Source of the DNA: Vibrio gallicus
Lineage (GTDB): Bacteria; Pseudomonadota; Gammaproteobacteria; Enterobacterales; Vibrionaceae
Length of the DNA: 64,000 nucleotides
Direction: 5' to 3'
NCBI RefSeq assembly: GCF_024346875.1
Contig: NZ_AP024871.1
Location: 1,116,001 to 1,180,000 of the forward strand
The number at the start of each line of letters is the position of its first letter. The stretch's first letter is position 1. Below are positions 45,819-55,216 of this stretch, in pieces. The translations under genes and the position numbers were made by a program. Under the pieces are notes generated by a model, which was not told the DNA's origin, searched no databases, and saw nothing but the letters and a program-made list of their open reading frames with translations.

Positions 45819-46838
45819 ATGGCAGGAGTGATGTTTCACCACTCATTTTTACAAGATTCAGTACAGGACGTTACTGCAATTTCAAATACAGTAATATTAG
45901 ATAACGGTGTCCAACTTAAGTTATGGCGCCGTGGGGTACTTGAGGTAATACCAGCCTCTGTATCTCGCTCAACCAAACATATCATTTTATCCTCAGGGGT
46001 ACACGGTAATGAAACCGCTCCCATCGAGATAGTTGATCAACTAGCGACTGATATTTTGCAGCAAAAATGGCAGCCACAATGCCGCTTACTACTGATTATC
46101 GCCCATTTTGAGGCAATGCACATTGAGAAGCGCTTTGTGGAGACGAACCTCAATCGCCTATTTGCGGATATCGACTACCCAGACTCGAAAGAGTTAGCTA
46201 TTGCACAGCAGCTTAAATGCGATGTGGCAGACTTCTTTAAACACACGGCGGTAGAGTGTCGGTGGCATTTTGATATGCATTGCTCGATTCGAAAATCTAT
46301 CCACTATACCTTTGCCATTAGTCCTCAATCCGCCTTTAAAACGCGCTCGGTTTCACTGATTGATTTTCTGGAAAAATCAGGGGTTGAAGCAATACTTCTG
46401 TCTGAGGAGGCCTCGAGTACCTTTAGTTGGTTAAGCTCGTCCGTTTATGGGGCTCAAGCGCTGACGCTGGAGTTGGGGCAGGTGGCACAGTTTGGTTACA
46501 ATGATATGGGAAAATTGGACGCCTTTATAACGGCTCTTCGCGAGTTGATAAAAGGTGATGCGTTGTCCGGCACTGGCACCTTGCAAGCTTATCAGGTGGC
46601 TTGCTCTATCTATCGTCAAAGGGAAGCGTTTGAGTTTTCATTTGCAAATGAACTACCTAATTTTACCAAGTTTACCCACAAACAGCAGTTAGGATGGGAT
46701 GGTAGTGAACCGATTACAATGCCTGTGGAGAATGGAGCTATCGTATTTCCGAATCCAAGCGTTGAAATAAAGCAGAGGGCGGCACTAATCGTTGCGCCTT
46801 GTACGCCTGTATTTGTGGATGGGCAGTGGCAATACTAA
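45819..46838 (+). CDS. astE: Succinylglutamate desuccinylase
   Basis: A 339-residue zinc hydrolase, the last step of the arginine succinyltransferase pathway (N-succinylglutamate to glutamate and succinate). Zinc ligands are in SSGVHGNETAPIEI (His and Glu) and HFDMHCSIR (His); substrate Arg and Glu are in ETNLNRLF and LTLELGQ. The ATG at 45819 has AGGGAG 9 bp upstream. Other ast genes are not in the window, so it is a stand-alone copy here. It is divergent from the SDR gene with a 65-bp gap. Confidence 0.93.
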   Translation: MAGVMFHHSFLQDSVQDVTAISNTVILDNGVQLKLWRRGVLEVIPASVSRSTKHIILSSGVHGNETAPIEIVDQLATDILQQKWQPQCRLLLIIAHFEAMHIEKRFVETNLNRLFADIDYPDSKELAIAQQLKCDVADFFKHTAVECRWHFDMHCSIRKSIHYTFAISPQSAFKTRSVSLIDFLEKSGVEAILLSEEASSTFSWLSSSVYGAQALTLELGQVAQFGYNDMGKLDAFITALRELIKGDALSGTGTLQAYQVACSIYRQREAFEFSFANELPNFTKFTHKQQLGWDGSEPITMPVENGAIVFPNPSVEIKQRAALIVAPCTPVFVDGQWQY

Positions 46839-46866
46839 GGCATTGTTATACGCAATAACAATGCCT
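46838..46866. terminator. Hairpin between convergent astE and the lipoprotein hydrolase gene
   Basis: A perfect 11-bp stem AGGCATTGTTA (46838-46848)/TAACAATGCCT (46856-46866) with a 7-nt loop begins in the astE stop codon. No T-run follows on either strand, so the terminator role is inferred from place and symmetry. Confidence 0.5.
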
Positions 46867-46902
46867 ATGGTCTAGACGAGAAATCGAAACATACGCTGGG
46901 AA

Positions 46903-48081
46903 TTACTTCGAATTATCAGCTGTTTCTAAGAATGTCTTGAGCTTTTGCATGCTCTGTTTGAAGTATGGATTCCAGCTAGTGCGCGCTCGAACGGTGTGCT
47001 CATCACCATCACCCCATGCGCCATACCAAACCTGACTACTATCAACCTCACTACAATCTTTTGGCGCAGATTCAGGTTGCTGCTTAAAGCAAAGGCGGAT
47101 CTCGCCATCTCGTTTGTAAACTGGGTTATTAGGGGAGTACATTACCGATATGTGTGATGCGCTGACAATCTTTTGCTTGGGCAGATCCATAGTGTATGTA
47201 CTTACACGTGTATCTTGAGGTGGATTATCACCAAACCACAGCATCACGTTATTTGGGTTAGTAAATTGGGAGCTTAGTTCATTTGCGGCATAGTGAGCAT
47301 CTATGGTCTCGTCGCGCTCGCTAAGCATCACAAAGGTAGGCTTGGTATATATATTACTTTCAATATACTCACGTACCGCAACGGATGTTTGATAATAAAC
47401 CGCTGCGCCATTCATATGCAGTGAATTATAGCGAGTGTAGTTGTCTTCTTTTTCTTTACCTGCCCAGTCTACAAACCAGTTAGCATAAGGTGAAAATTTG
47501 GCTAGTGGGTCTTTAGGCTTAAATGCCGGAGCAAATAGCAGTAACCCCTCAATACTGTCTTGTTGATATGCAAGCTCTGTAACCAGGTTTGCTCCCGTTG
47601 AAAAACCGCCTAACCATACCTTATCAACACGCTTAGAAAGTAGCTGGTAATTGTGCTTAACGATATTTTGCCAGTCATTGAGCTCAGGTAGTGATAAATC
47701 GGCGGCGCGAGTACCGTGACCGGGTAATAAAATAACTCGAACTAAATAGCCTTGTTGTGCCAGTGTTGGTGCGATATCTGAATAAGAGTAGGGGGAATCT
47801 CCCAGTCCATGTACCAGTAAAATGCCTTTGCCATTAGGATGTGCTGGTTTTAATTCATAAGGTAATACGGCATTAAGTTCCTTGTCGTGGTCTTGGCTGA
47901 TATAAGCGCGGTGTGTTGTTACCCAGTCTTGGGTCTGTTGTAAATATTGTTGATAGTTCGATTGTTGGTAAGGCTGCAGAGCTTCAGAGGCGCGATATTG
48001 TGCGTCTTGCGGTTCTGAAGTGCATGCAGTCAACAGCAAGAGAGCGCATGGAATAATTGGGTGGAATTTAACGATATGCAT
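46903..48081 (-). CDS. Alpha/beta-hydrolase lipoprotein
   Basis: A 392-residue protein with a lipoprotein signal (lipobox LLTAC, Cys20) and an alpha/beta-hydrolase fold: oxyanion region GILLVHGLGDSPYSYSDIAPTLAQQGY, nucleophile elbow GGFSTG (Ser), and late acid and His candidates in LSERDETIDAHY and ASHISVMY. It is a membrane-anchored, probably periplasm- or surface-facing esterase or lipase-like enzyme; the substrate is unknown. It is monocistronic and divergent from glgC across a 542-bp AT-rich gap. Confidence 0.85.
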   Translation of the reverse strand: MHIVKFHPIIPCALLLLTACTSEPQDAQYRASEALQPYQQSNYQQYLQQTQDWVTTHRAYISQDHDKELNAVLPYELKPAHPNGKGILLVHGLGDSPYSYSDIAPTLAQQGYLVRVILLPGHGTRAADLSLPELNDWQNIVKHNYQLLSKRVDKVWLGGFSTGANLVTELAYQQDSIEGLLLFAPAFKPKDPLAKFSPYANWFVDWAGKEKEDNYTRYNSLHMNGAAVYYQTSVAVREYIESNIYTKPTFVMLSERDETIDAHYAANELSSQFTNPNNVMLWFGDNPPQDTRVSTYTMDLPKQKIVSASHISVMYSPNNPVYKRDGEIRLCFKQQPESAPKDCSEVDSSQVWYGAWGDGDEHTVRARTSWNPYFKQSMQKLKTFLETADNSK

Positions 48082-48623
48082 GCTACTACCTTATATGAAA
48101 ATGCGATGCGAAACAAAATTAGAGAAACTCAGCGTAATATTAAATATTAATTAATAAATCGCATAAGTATTATAAATGCAATAATTAGAATTTGTTAATT
48201 ATATGCAAAATGAATAAGTTATTGCTTTTATTATGTAAAAAACAAATTGTTGCACTTTATATTCTAAGTTTAGGCTGTTCTAAGATAGAATCTATTCTTA
48301 TCCAATTGGTGTCATGGATGAATTTACGAGCCTTTATGCGCGTTACATGGATATAGTGTAATTATATGCATATTTAGTGGGAATATATTCAATTTGGCGG
48401 TGCTTTCCCTCATATAGGCACTGTAGGTTGTTAATATATTTGTGATTTGGCTCGCATATTCAGAGACTTTAAATTGGTGCATTGAAAAAGTGTGATTTTG
48501 AACTGATTAATTTCGGCTGATTAATTTAATATCTCGGTTCTTGATAAAAGATAAGAACTTCAATAGTCGACTTTATCAGTAATTTTATTTTCTAGAATTT
48601 TACAATGTTAGAGGCCCCCGAAT
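48082..48623. other. Long AT-rich divergent region upstream of glgC
   Basis: A 542-bp gap without a supported gene. TGTGATTTGGCTCGCA (48441-48456) matches the CRP core at 9 of 10 positions. A small dyad ATAGA-A-TCTAT lies near 48290. The glgC leader (about 48480-48620) is AT-rich and ends in AGAGG 12 bp before the ATG. The size suggests multi-factor control of one or both genes. Confidence 0.4.
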
Positions 48624-49883
48624 ATGACGGAACATAATAATAATTATTCGCATCTGCCGAGTAATAACCTAGTGCGTAGCACTGTAGCGCTAGTTTTAGC
48701 AGGCGGGAAAGGTACCCGTCTGAAAGGATTGACCAAGGAAATTGCAAAACCTGCAGTATCTTTTGGCGGTAAATATAAAATTATCGACTTTACGCTTTCA
48801 AACTGCGTTAACTCTGGTATCCGCCGAGTTGGTGTTCTTACCCAATTTATGGCGCACGATCTTATTGATCACCTGCAAAAGGGTTGGAACTTTATGACCA
48901 ACTCAGCGTTGAATGAAGGGGTGAGTATCATTCCTGCACAGCAGCGTACTGGTGAAGCTTGGTATCGTGGTACTGCGGATGCGGTATATCAAAACCTTGA
49001 TATTATCCGTAAGCAAAAAGCACAGCAGGTTCTCATTTTAGGTGGAGACCACATCTATAAAATGGACTACTCACGTATGCTTAACTTCCATGCAGAGAAT
49101 GGCGCAGACGTAACGGTAGCATGTATTAAAAAGCCTATTGAGCAGGCTTCTTCTTTTGGTGTTATGTCACTTAACGAAGATGGTCGTATTGTTCAATTTG
49201 ACGAAAAGCCTGAGAACCCACGTCCGCATCCAAAAGACCCAAGCCAAGCACTCGTGTCTATGGGTATCTATATCTTTAATACTGATGTATTGGATAAAGA
49301 ACTAACAGATGCGCTTGATGATCCAAACTACAACCATGACTTTGGACACAATATCATTCCAAACTTGCTAGAGCGTTATAATGTAAGTGGATATGTGTTT
49401 ACCGATAGACACCCAGGGCACAATGCTTATTGGCGCGATGTTGGTGACTTAGACGAGTACTATGCAGCGAACATGGATCTACTATCGCCTAATCCTGAGT
49501 TGGACCTGTATGACCATGCGTGGCCAACCATTACTCAGCAACAGCAACGTCCTGGTGCTAAGTTCGTATTTAATGATGAAGGACGCCGTGGTAGTGCAGT
49601 AGATTCTGTACTGTCTGCAGGCACGATTGTTTCAGGAGCGGAGGTTGAACATACCTTGGTTTCTTATAACTGCCGTGTTGAAGAGTTCTCTTCAATCAAG
49701 GATAGCATTCTATTGCCGAACGTTGTTGTTGGTAAAAACTGCCAGCTTAACAAGGTTATTGTTGCTGAAGGTACAATCATTCCTGATGGCACAATTATCG
49801 GTGAGAACCCAGAGCAAGACGCATTACGTTACGATATCACGGCGAATGGTATCACTCTGGTAACAGAAGAAAACTTTCGTTAA
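48624..49883 (+). CDS. glgC: Glucose-1-phosphate adenylyltransferase
   Basis: A 419-residue ADP-glucose pyrophosphorylase, the first committed step of bacterial glycogen synthesis (glucose-1-phosphate + ATP to ADP-glucose + PPi). The nucleotide loop VALVLAGGKGTRLKGLTKEIAKPAVSFGGKYKIIDFTLSN, the GTADAVYQNL and GGDHIYKMDY motifs, and FDEKPENP (substrate Lys) are present, followed by the left-handed beta-helix C-terminal domain (SVLSAGTIVSGAEVEHTLVSYN...). No other glg gene is adjacent. A terminator follows, overlapping the convergent MATE gene. Confidence 0.96.
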   Translation: MTEHNNNYSHLPSNNLVRSTVALVLAGGKGTRLKGLTKEIAKPAVSFGGKYKIIDFTLSNCVNSGIRRVGVLTQFMAHDLIDHLQKGWNFMTNSALNEGVSIIPAQQRTGEAWYRGTADAVYQNLDIIRKQKAQQVLILGGDHIYKMDYSRMLNFHAENGADVTVACIKKPIEQASSFGVMSLNEDGRIVQFDEKPENPRPHPKDPSQALVSMGIYIFNTDVLDKELTDALDDPNYNHDFGHNIIPNLLERYNVSGYVFTDRHPGHNAYWRDVGDLDEYYAANMDLLSPNPELDLYDHAWPTITQQQQRPGAKFVFNDEGRRGSAVDSVLSAGTIVSGAEVEHTLVSYNCRVEEFSSIKDSILLPNVVVGKNCQLNKVIVAEGTIIPDGTIIGENPEQDALRYDITANGITLVTEENFR

Positions 49884-49902
49884 TTACAAAGAATAAAATG
49901 AA

Positions 49903-49929
49903 TGGAGCGCTATGCGCTCCATTTTTTTT
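49903..49929. terminator. Terminator shared by glgC and the convergent MATE gene
   Basis: TGGAGCGC (49903-49910)/GCGCTCCA (49914-49921) with loop TAT is followed by eight T on the plus strand. The stop codon of the MATE gene (49910-49912) lies in the hairpin. Confidence 0.92.
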
Positions 49930-51235
49930 GCAATTTTTTTATGGTATTTCGATAGGTTACCCATGCAAATAACCCTGCACATGTGTTTCCGATCGCTGCA
50001 CCATAAAAGAGGCCATGTATCCCAGCGATATGTGCGCCTAAATATAGACAAGGCAGGAAAAATAAAAATAATCGCAGGCTTGATACCAGCAATGCTTTTA
50101 CCGGTTTACCCAACGCATTAGATACAGAAACAAGCAAGATACACACGCCAAGGGGCGCTAAGCTAAACGGCACAATCAGCAGGTGTAAATGAAGGATACG
50201 TTCCACCTTATCAGTTGCGGTCATCAATGTAGATAAATGCCCGGCGAGTAGCCAAGTGATGAGCGCAATAACAAGCTGAGAGCCTAGGATAAAAAGGGTA
50301 GCAATCTTAACCAGTTGGATTACCTTGTCGGCCTGCCGTGCACCAACATAGCGACCAATCATAGGGGGCATTGACATAGTCAGCGCTAAGACAGCGACAA
50401 TGGCAAAAAACTCATAGCGACTTCCGAGCGCCCAAGCTGCAACTGCGGCAGTGCCAAAGCTTGCCAACAGCTTAGTAGATAGCATCGCCGCTAATGGTGG
50501 CATAAGTTGGCTGGTCATTGCGGGCATCATAATATTAAACAGTGAACGAATACTGGATACTAGATTTAAGCTAGACCAATCAAAGCTGTAGTAGTGTTTA
50601 AATCTGATTCGATACACAACATACAGCGCGCCAATACTAAAGGCGAGTATGGTTGCAACGGCAGCACCATGGATACCCATATCGAAATAAAAAATGAAGA
50701 TAGGATCCAATACCACGTTGAGTATGCTGGTAATCACCATCATGATACCGGGCAACATCGTATTGCCATTGGCGCGGCACACGCTATACAAGAAGTAAAG
50801 CATGGCGCCAACCCAGGCACTTATCAGCCATACTATCCAATAGGTATCTATGATGGGCATGATGTCGGCAGTTGCACCAAGCATGTTTAATAACGGGTAT
50901 CGAACTAAATAGAGCAACAAGCAGATCACACCTGTTCCAGCCCCCCCAAGCGCGAGTACCAAGCCTCCCAGTTGACGAGAGTAGCCAGTTTGCTTTGCAC
51001 CCAATGCCATTGATATAACAGAGGTCGTTGCGATACCTAAACCCACTTGAACGCCAATGATGAGCTGGCCGATAGGTAAGGTAAAGCCTTGCGCCGCCAA
51101 AGGTAAAACACCGAGCTGAGCGATAAAGGCACTGTCGATGAGCTGAAAGCTCATCAAGGAAAGTACGCCAAATACCATAGGCCATGTCATGGTAAATAGC
51201 TCTTTGGCGAGCGAAGAGTGTGGATTGTTTGTCAT
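49910..51235 (-). CDS. MATE-family efflux transporter
   Basis: A 441-residue inner-membrane protein with about 12 membrane segments arranged in two halves (about 10-215 and 240-430), as in MATE exporters (NorM/DinF type). MATE features are LSLMSFQLIDSAFIAQLGVLPLAAQGFTLPIG in TM1-2 and AAVAAWALGSRYEFFAIVAVLALTMSMPPMIGRYVGARQ in TM7-8. It likely exports cationic compounds using Na+ or H+; the substrate is unknown. It is the downstream neighbour of the DUF4056 gene on the same strand (32-bp gap). Confidence 0.92.
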   Translation of the reverse strand: MTNNPHSSLAKELFTMTWPMVFGVLSLMSFQLIDSAFIAQLGVLPLAAQGFTLPIGQLIIGVQVGLGIATTSVISMALGAKQTGYSRQLGGLVLALGGAGTGVICLLLYLVRYPLLNMLGATADIMPIIDTYWIVWLISAWVGAMLYFLYSVCRANGNTMLPGIMMVITSILNVVLDPIFIFYFDMGIHGAAVATILAFSIGALYVVYRIRFKHYYSFDWSSLNLVSSIRSLFNIMMPAMTSQLMPPLAAMLSTKLLASFGTAAVAAWALGSRYEFFAIVAVLALTMSMPPMIGRYVGARQADKVIQLVKIATLFILGSQLVIALITWLLAGHLSTLMTATDKVERILHLHLLIVPFSLAPLGVCILLVSVSNALGKPVKALLVSSLRLFLFFLPCLYLGAHIAGIHGLFYGAAIGNTCAGLFAWVTYRNTIKKLQKKWSA

Positions 51236-51267
51236 AGTGCTCTAAGTTTTATTAGTCATAAATTCAA

Positions 51268-52362
51268 TCAGTTAGAGATTGAATGTGAGTAATTTGGGAG
51301 TAGCTGATTGTTACTAAGGCTATGCTTGTCATCTTGTTGCTTGGCAAACTCAGCTATCTCATTAAATTGCTGTACTGTCCATACCTCATGTTGCAAGAGG
51401 CTGTCAGGTAGCGCAGTAAAACTCTTTTCGTGTTTAGATGCAACTAATGTTAGGTATCCATACGATTCGAATTGCTTATAGTCTTGTAAAGAAAGAGGGA
51501 TACGACCTTCACTGCTACCCCAGTGAGGGGTTAAGGTTAAGCGAGGGGTATAATCTCGGGTCTTTACTACCCATTTATTGGGCAGACGTTTATCACTGTC
51601 CCACCACTTTTTATCAAGGGCATTCATTATAGATTCAGTGCTTGCACGAGGCTGCGCATCTAACTGTTTAAGTTTAGCAAGGAATGTGGCACTAAATGCC
51701 TGTTGATAGTCAGTTTTACTCAAAGCGGGAGTGCGTTGCAGTATTTCAATACCGATTATTGCTCCAAGCATATTGGAGTACAGGTCTTCTGGGGAAAATG
51801 CCGAAGGGTACTCTTTAAACCCGGCCACAGAGGTAAAACCGAACCACTGTGCAATCTCATGCCATTGGGCGAGACGAAAAGCCAATATGGCACTGAGTTT
51901 AATCTCAACATCGAGTCTCTCTTTTTGAGTAAGGGGGAGGTCACGTTGCGTAAGGTGAATGACTCGGCTACGCAACTCATCGGTAAGGATGATGGTTTTA
52001 TCTTGTCCAAGATTGCCTTTAATTTGGTTGTATAAATAGTAGGTATAATCTGCGGTATCGCGAACGTGGGCGGTATCTAAAATCCCACCCTTTGCGGTAT
52101 AAATTAGGCCGTTGGCTTCTTCACCCGTCCCAATTAGGCTGCTTGCGACACCTTGACTGCCATCATTATATAGGTGCTGCTTAAGATCGCTCTGTTCGAC
52201 AATATTATCGACTCGGAAAAATGGTACGGGCACGACCCCAAGCTCAGATTTCATGTTAATGCCAAAGGCGCAACAAGGTCGAACGCCGCTTGGGGCTTCA
52301 ACTGCGAAGGCAGAAAATGAGCTTGTAATTGATAAAGCGTATACCAAAGGTTTGAACTTCAT
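51268..52362 (-). CDS. DUF4056 secreted protein
   Basis: A 364-residue protein with a signal peptide (cleavage near residue 21, AFA-VE). The segments GVRPCCAFGINMKSELGVVPVPFFRV, TGEEANGLIYTAKGGILDTAHVRDTADYTYYL and LAQWHEIAQWFGFTSVAGFKEYPSAFSPEDLYSNMLGAIIG fit DUF4056, found in the periplasm or outer membrane of gammaproteobacteria. HxxxxW-type and DxxH-like polar clusters (DTAHVRDTADY) could be a hydrolase site, but this is not established. It follows an outer-membrane protein gene by 79 bp, so they may act together. Confidence 0.78.
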   Translation of the reverse strand: MKFKPLVYALSITSSFSAFAVEAPSGVRPCCAFGINMKSELGVVPVPFFRVDNIVEQSDLKQHLYNDGSQGVASSLIGTGEEANGLIYTAKGGILDTAHVRDTADYTYYLYNQIKGNLGQDKTIILTDELRSRVIHLTQRDLPLTQKERLDVEIKLSAILAFRLAQWHEIAQWFGFTSVAGFKEYPSAFSPEDLYSNMLGAIIGIEILQRTPALSKTDYQQAFSATFLAKLKQLDAQPRASTESIMNALDKKWWDSDKRLPNKWVVKTRDYTPRLTLTPHWGSSEGRIPLSLQDYKQFESYGYLTLVASKHEKSFTALPDSLLQHEVWTVQQFNEIAEFAKQQDDKHSLSNNQLLPNYSHSISN

Positions 52363-52441
52363 ATATCATCCTTAATAAGGCTTTAGCGATGAGTCGCTTT
52401 GTTATCCACCACGCCTAGAGCCATCTATTTGTATTGCTTAT

Positions 52442-53407
52442 CTAGAATCGCGTGTCTAGCGAAACAAATGCACTTTGACGGTCTCCGAAACCAAATTCAC
52501 CAATAATATTAAAGGTTGGATTGATTACGTAGTTAAAACCGAGCACAGTGTTCCATTCAGATTCAAGCTCTTGTTTGACCACAAACTGCGCATCTTCGCC
52601 ATTTTCAGCCAATGCTGCTGCAACCCCGGCCCCGAAAATATCGCTTAGATTTCCTTTCAAGGTTTGTTGAATGTTTTGATATTGGCCACCTATCCAGACC
52701 CGAATAGGGTGACCATAATTGGCAAAGTCAAAGCCCACGCGAGGGGTGACAACGATAGAGTCTATCCCGCCGTCGATAACCGTAAGGTTGGTTTTGGTAT
52801 AGCTGGCATCAATTATGGTAAACCACTCTTTATACCCTCCTGCGACGACAAAACCACCACCATACATATTACCGTCTAGGTCTATACGAAATGGCAATTG
52901 TGGGGTGGTGAGGGTGCGGTCATTTCCGTAGTTAATGGTGACATTGACGTCGGTTTCAGAGTAGCCGGTTATCTTTCCGGCAATAGCGTACAGGTTTAAG
53001 AAGGGAAATAGCCACATATCGGCGCGAACTGTCCATACATCACTTTCTTGAAATCCACCTACGGTATCCACATCGATTGAGTTGATGGGAATATCAGCCG
53101 GAATACCAGGAATAGGAGGAATGATACAGTCTCCGGTGATTGGGTTATTACACCCAAATCCAGGATAGCCACCAGTACCAGGGTTGCCAAGGCTACTTTT
53201 AATGCCGTTGAGATCAATTGAGTTAACATTGATGCCTTGTTCAACGTGCATATAGCCAATACTGATACCGAAGGCTTTAGGTAAAATATACCCGCGTTCT
53301 TCAGCTTCAGACTTCCAGATCGGAAGTTCAAAAGAGTTGGCATAAATTGGGGCCGAAAAAGATGCGCTAATTAGCGCAGCAAAAGAAGTGATTCGTTTGA
53401 GTTCCAT
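52442..53407 (-). CDS. Putative outer-membrane beta-barrel protein
   Basis: A 321-residue protein with a signal peptide (MELKRITSFAALISASFSAPIYA), a Gly/Pro/Cys-rich insert (GNPGTGGYPGFGCNNPITGDCIIPPIPGIPADIP, about 75-108) and a C-terminal half of alternating beta-strands ending in Phe (FVSLDTRF), typical of outer-membrane barrels. The family is not recognised with certainty; relatives are annotated as virulence-type or hypothetical outer-membrane proteins. It is probably co-transcribed with the DUF4056 gene. Confidence 0.7.
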   Translation of the reverse strand: MELKRITSFAALISASFSAPIYANSFELPIWKSEAEERGYILPKAFGISIGYMHVEQGINVNSIDLNGIKSSLGNPGTGGYPGFGCNNPITGDCIIPPIPGIPADIPINSIDVDTVGGFQESDVWTVRADMWLFPFLNLYAIAGKITGYSETDVNVTINYGNDRTLTTPQLPFRIDLDGNMYGGGFVVAGGYKEWFTIIDASYTKTNLTVIDGGIDSIVVTPRVGFDFANYGHPIRVWIGGQYQNIQQTLKGNLSDIFGAGVAAALAENGEDAQFVVKQELESEWNTVLGFNYVINPTFNIIGEFGFGDRQSAFVSLDTRF

Positions 53408-53625
53408 TCAAATATCCACAGCCTATAGAAAACAGATTAAGCATATGGTTGAGTATAAGCGCTATCTATAGAAAAGTGAGTAAAAACACGGATTTAGTAG
53501 AAATTAATCAATAGAATATTTTGGTGACGGGTCGATAAAACGTTGGGTTGTTGATTGTAGGCTATATAATCTAGCTTAAATCGAACAACCCATAGTGAGG
53601 GGATAAATGTGCAGAACTTGGCTGG

Positions 53626-54069
53626 TTAATCTAGCGAGTCAAGAGGCAACCAGTCAACCTTAACTCCCGCTTGTCCGAACATATCTTCACTGACTTGAAT
53701 TTTATCACCCCAGCGTGATAAGAAATCTTCATCTTGAGCTGGGCAATGTACTGCTTTAATACCCGTTTGAATGATCTTAGCTGCGCAGTTGGGACAAGGA
53801 AAGTGCGTCACCCAGATTTCGCAATCATCGAGATCACGTTTAGCAAATAGGATGGCATTCTCTTCAGCGTGCAGCGTTTTGAGATATTTCATATCGCGTT
53901 CATCGGTGTCAGCACTGTCGGAAATACCATGTGGATAGCCATTAAACCCAACCGATACAATACGATTTTGCTTGGTGATAACCGCGCCGACCTGAGTCGA
54001 AGGGTCTTTGCTCCAAGAACCGACCAGCTCTGCCATTTGATTAAAGCGTTTAGCCCACTTATTGACCAT
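53626..54069 (-). CDS. dCMP deaminase-family protein
   Basis: A 147-residue zinc deaminase. The active site is LHAEENAI (His and catalytic Glu) and FPCPNCAAKII (two Cys). N-terminal SKDPSTQVGAVI and GFNGYPHGI are typical of deoxycytidylate deaminase (ComEB or phage T4-type), which makes dUMP from dCMP for dTMP synthesis. An RNA or nucleoside substrate cannot be excluded. The gene stands alone and is divergent from the kinase-like gene at 54258. Confidence 0.9.
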   Translation of the reverse strand: MVNKWAKRFNQMAELVGSWSKDPSTQVGAVITKQNRIVSVGFNGYPHGISDSADTDERDMKYLKTLHAEENAILFAKRDLDDCEIWVTHFPCPNCAAKIIQTGIKAVHCPAQDEDFLSRWGDKIQVSEDMFGQAGVKVDWLPLDSLD

Positions 54070-54257
54070 GTAAATATCCTTTTAGTTATTGATTTATAGG
54101 CTGTTGTGGCCCTTAGCGCTGTAATTAAAAAGCGAATCGCTCTAGTTTATTGAGTTTTATGCAAAAAATACAGACATTGAGCTTAATGTGCGTGGTTAGC
54201 TGATATTGGAGTTGATATTGATTACACTGGCAACAGTTTTCTACCACGATACCTACT

Positions 54258-54713
54258 ATGATAAATCAAACTCAGATAGACCAGTTGAGCAATTGTCAAT
54301 TCAACGCCCTGCGCCCGATCTTAGTGTTGATTCGCGGGCTACCGGGGAGTGGCAAGTCGACACTTGCACGCCATCTGGCTAAAACATACGCTCTGCACCA
54401 TTGTGAAACTGACCAGTATTTTGAAGACCAACATGGCAGGTATCACTTTGATGTGAGTAAATTGTCACAGGCTCACGCTTGGTGTCAGGCCGAGGTAGAA
54501 AGGCTATTGCTAGCAGGGCATTGTGTGGTGGTTTCAAATACCTGTGTACGCTTGTGGGAAATAGAACCTTACCGCAAGTTAGCTAAGGCGATGGGGGTGA
54601 GCATTATGTTCATCGAATGCAAGGCAACATTCCCTTCTATTCACGACGTACCAAAGCAAACTATGCTAAAAATGCGCCGTAATTGGCAACAATTGCCGGT
54701 TAGTTGGCAGTAG
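54258..54713 (+). CDS. P-loop kinase-like ATPase
   Basis: A 151-residue protein. The Walker A motif is LIRGLPGSGKSTLARHLA (about 24-41), followed by ETDQYFED (kinase-type acidic DxD-like) and VVVSNTCVRLWEIEPYRKLAK, as in small polynucleotide/Zeta-type kinases of the AAA_33 family. It probably phosphorylates a nucleotide or small molecule; the substrate is unknown. It is followed after 50 bp by the MmcQ-like gene on the same strand. Confidence 0.82.
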   Translation: MINQTQIDQLSNCQFNALRPILVLIRGLPGSGKSTLARHLAKTYALHHCETDQYFEDQHGRYHFDVSKLSQAHAWCQAEVERLLLAGHCVVVSNTCVRLWEIEPYRKLAKAMGVSIMFIECKATFPSIHDVPKQTMLKMRRNWQQLPVSWQ

Positions 54714-54763
54714 TGATGATAGATAATATAGGTTCTATCGGTTGTCAGAGTTAGGAGGATTAG

Positions 54764-55123
54764 ATGAATCATGATCAGTTTAATCACTATTGTGAGAGCT
54801 TTGCAGGAGCAAGCTATGTCATGCAGTGGGGCGGTTCGCATGTATGGAAAGTGGCAGGTAAGGTGTTTGCCATAGGCTTTACACTAAAAGATGGTAATAG
54901 CGCATATACCTTTAAAACCTCTGATCGTAATTACTACTTTTTGCAAGACAGCCACGGTTATCGTCCAGCGCCGTATTTTGCGAATCGTGGCATGAAATGG
55001 ATTCAGCAGACGGACACCCGTGCTGAGTTAGACAAAGAGCTAGAGTATTACCTGTCTGAGTCTTATCGAATCGTGCTCGAGGGAGTAAGTAAGCGCAAGC
55101 GCTCGCAATTGGGTTTGCTGTAA
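54764..55123 (+). CDS. MmcQ/YjbR-family protein
   Basis: A 119-residue protein of the YjbR/CyaY-like fold (MNHDQFNHYCESFAGASYVMQWGGSHVWKVAGKVFAIG ... YRPAPYFANRGMKWIQ ... LSESYRIVLEGVSKRKRSQL). The family is proposed to bind DNA, but a role is not proven. The ATG has a strong AGGAGG 6 bp upstream. It may be co-transcribed with the kinase-like gene ahead. Confidence 0.88.
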   Translation: MNHDQFNHYCESFAGASYVMQWGGSHVWKVAGKVFAIGFTLKDGNSAYTFKTSDRNYYFLQDSHGYRPAPYFANRGMKWIQQTDTRAELDKELEYYLSESYRIVLEGVSKRKRSQLGLL

Positions 55124-55216
55124 CATGTTCAGTTTAACGGCATGACATAGTACTACTTCAATAGCCGCAAATAGGCTAGAATGCGCACCACTATTTAAGT
55201 CTGAGCCTATAAATCT

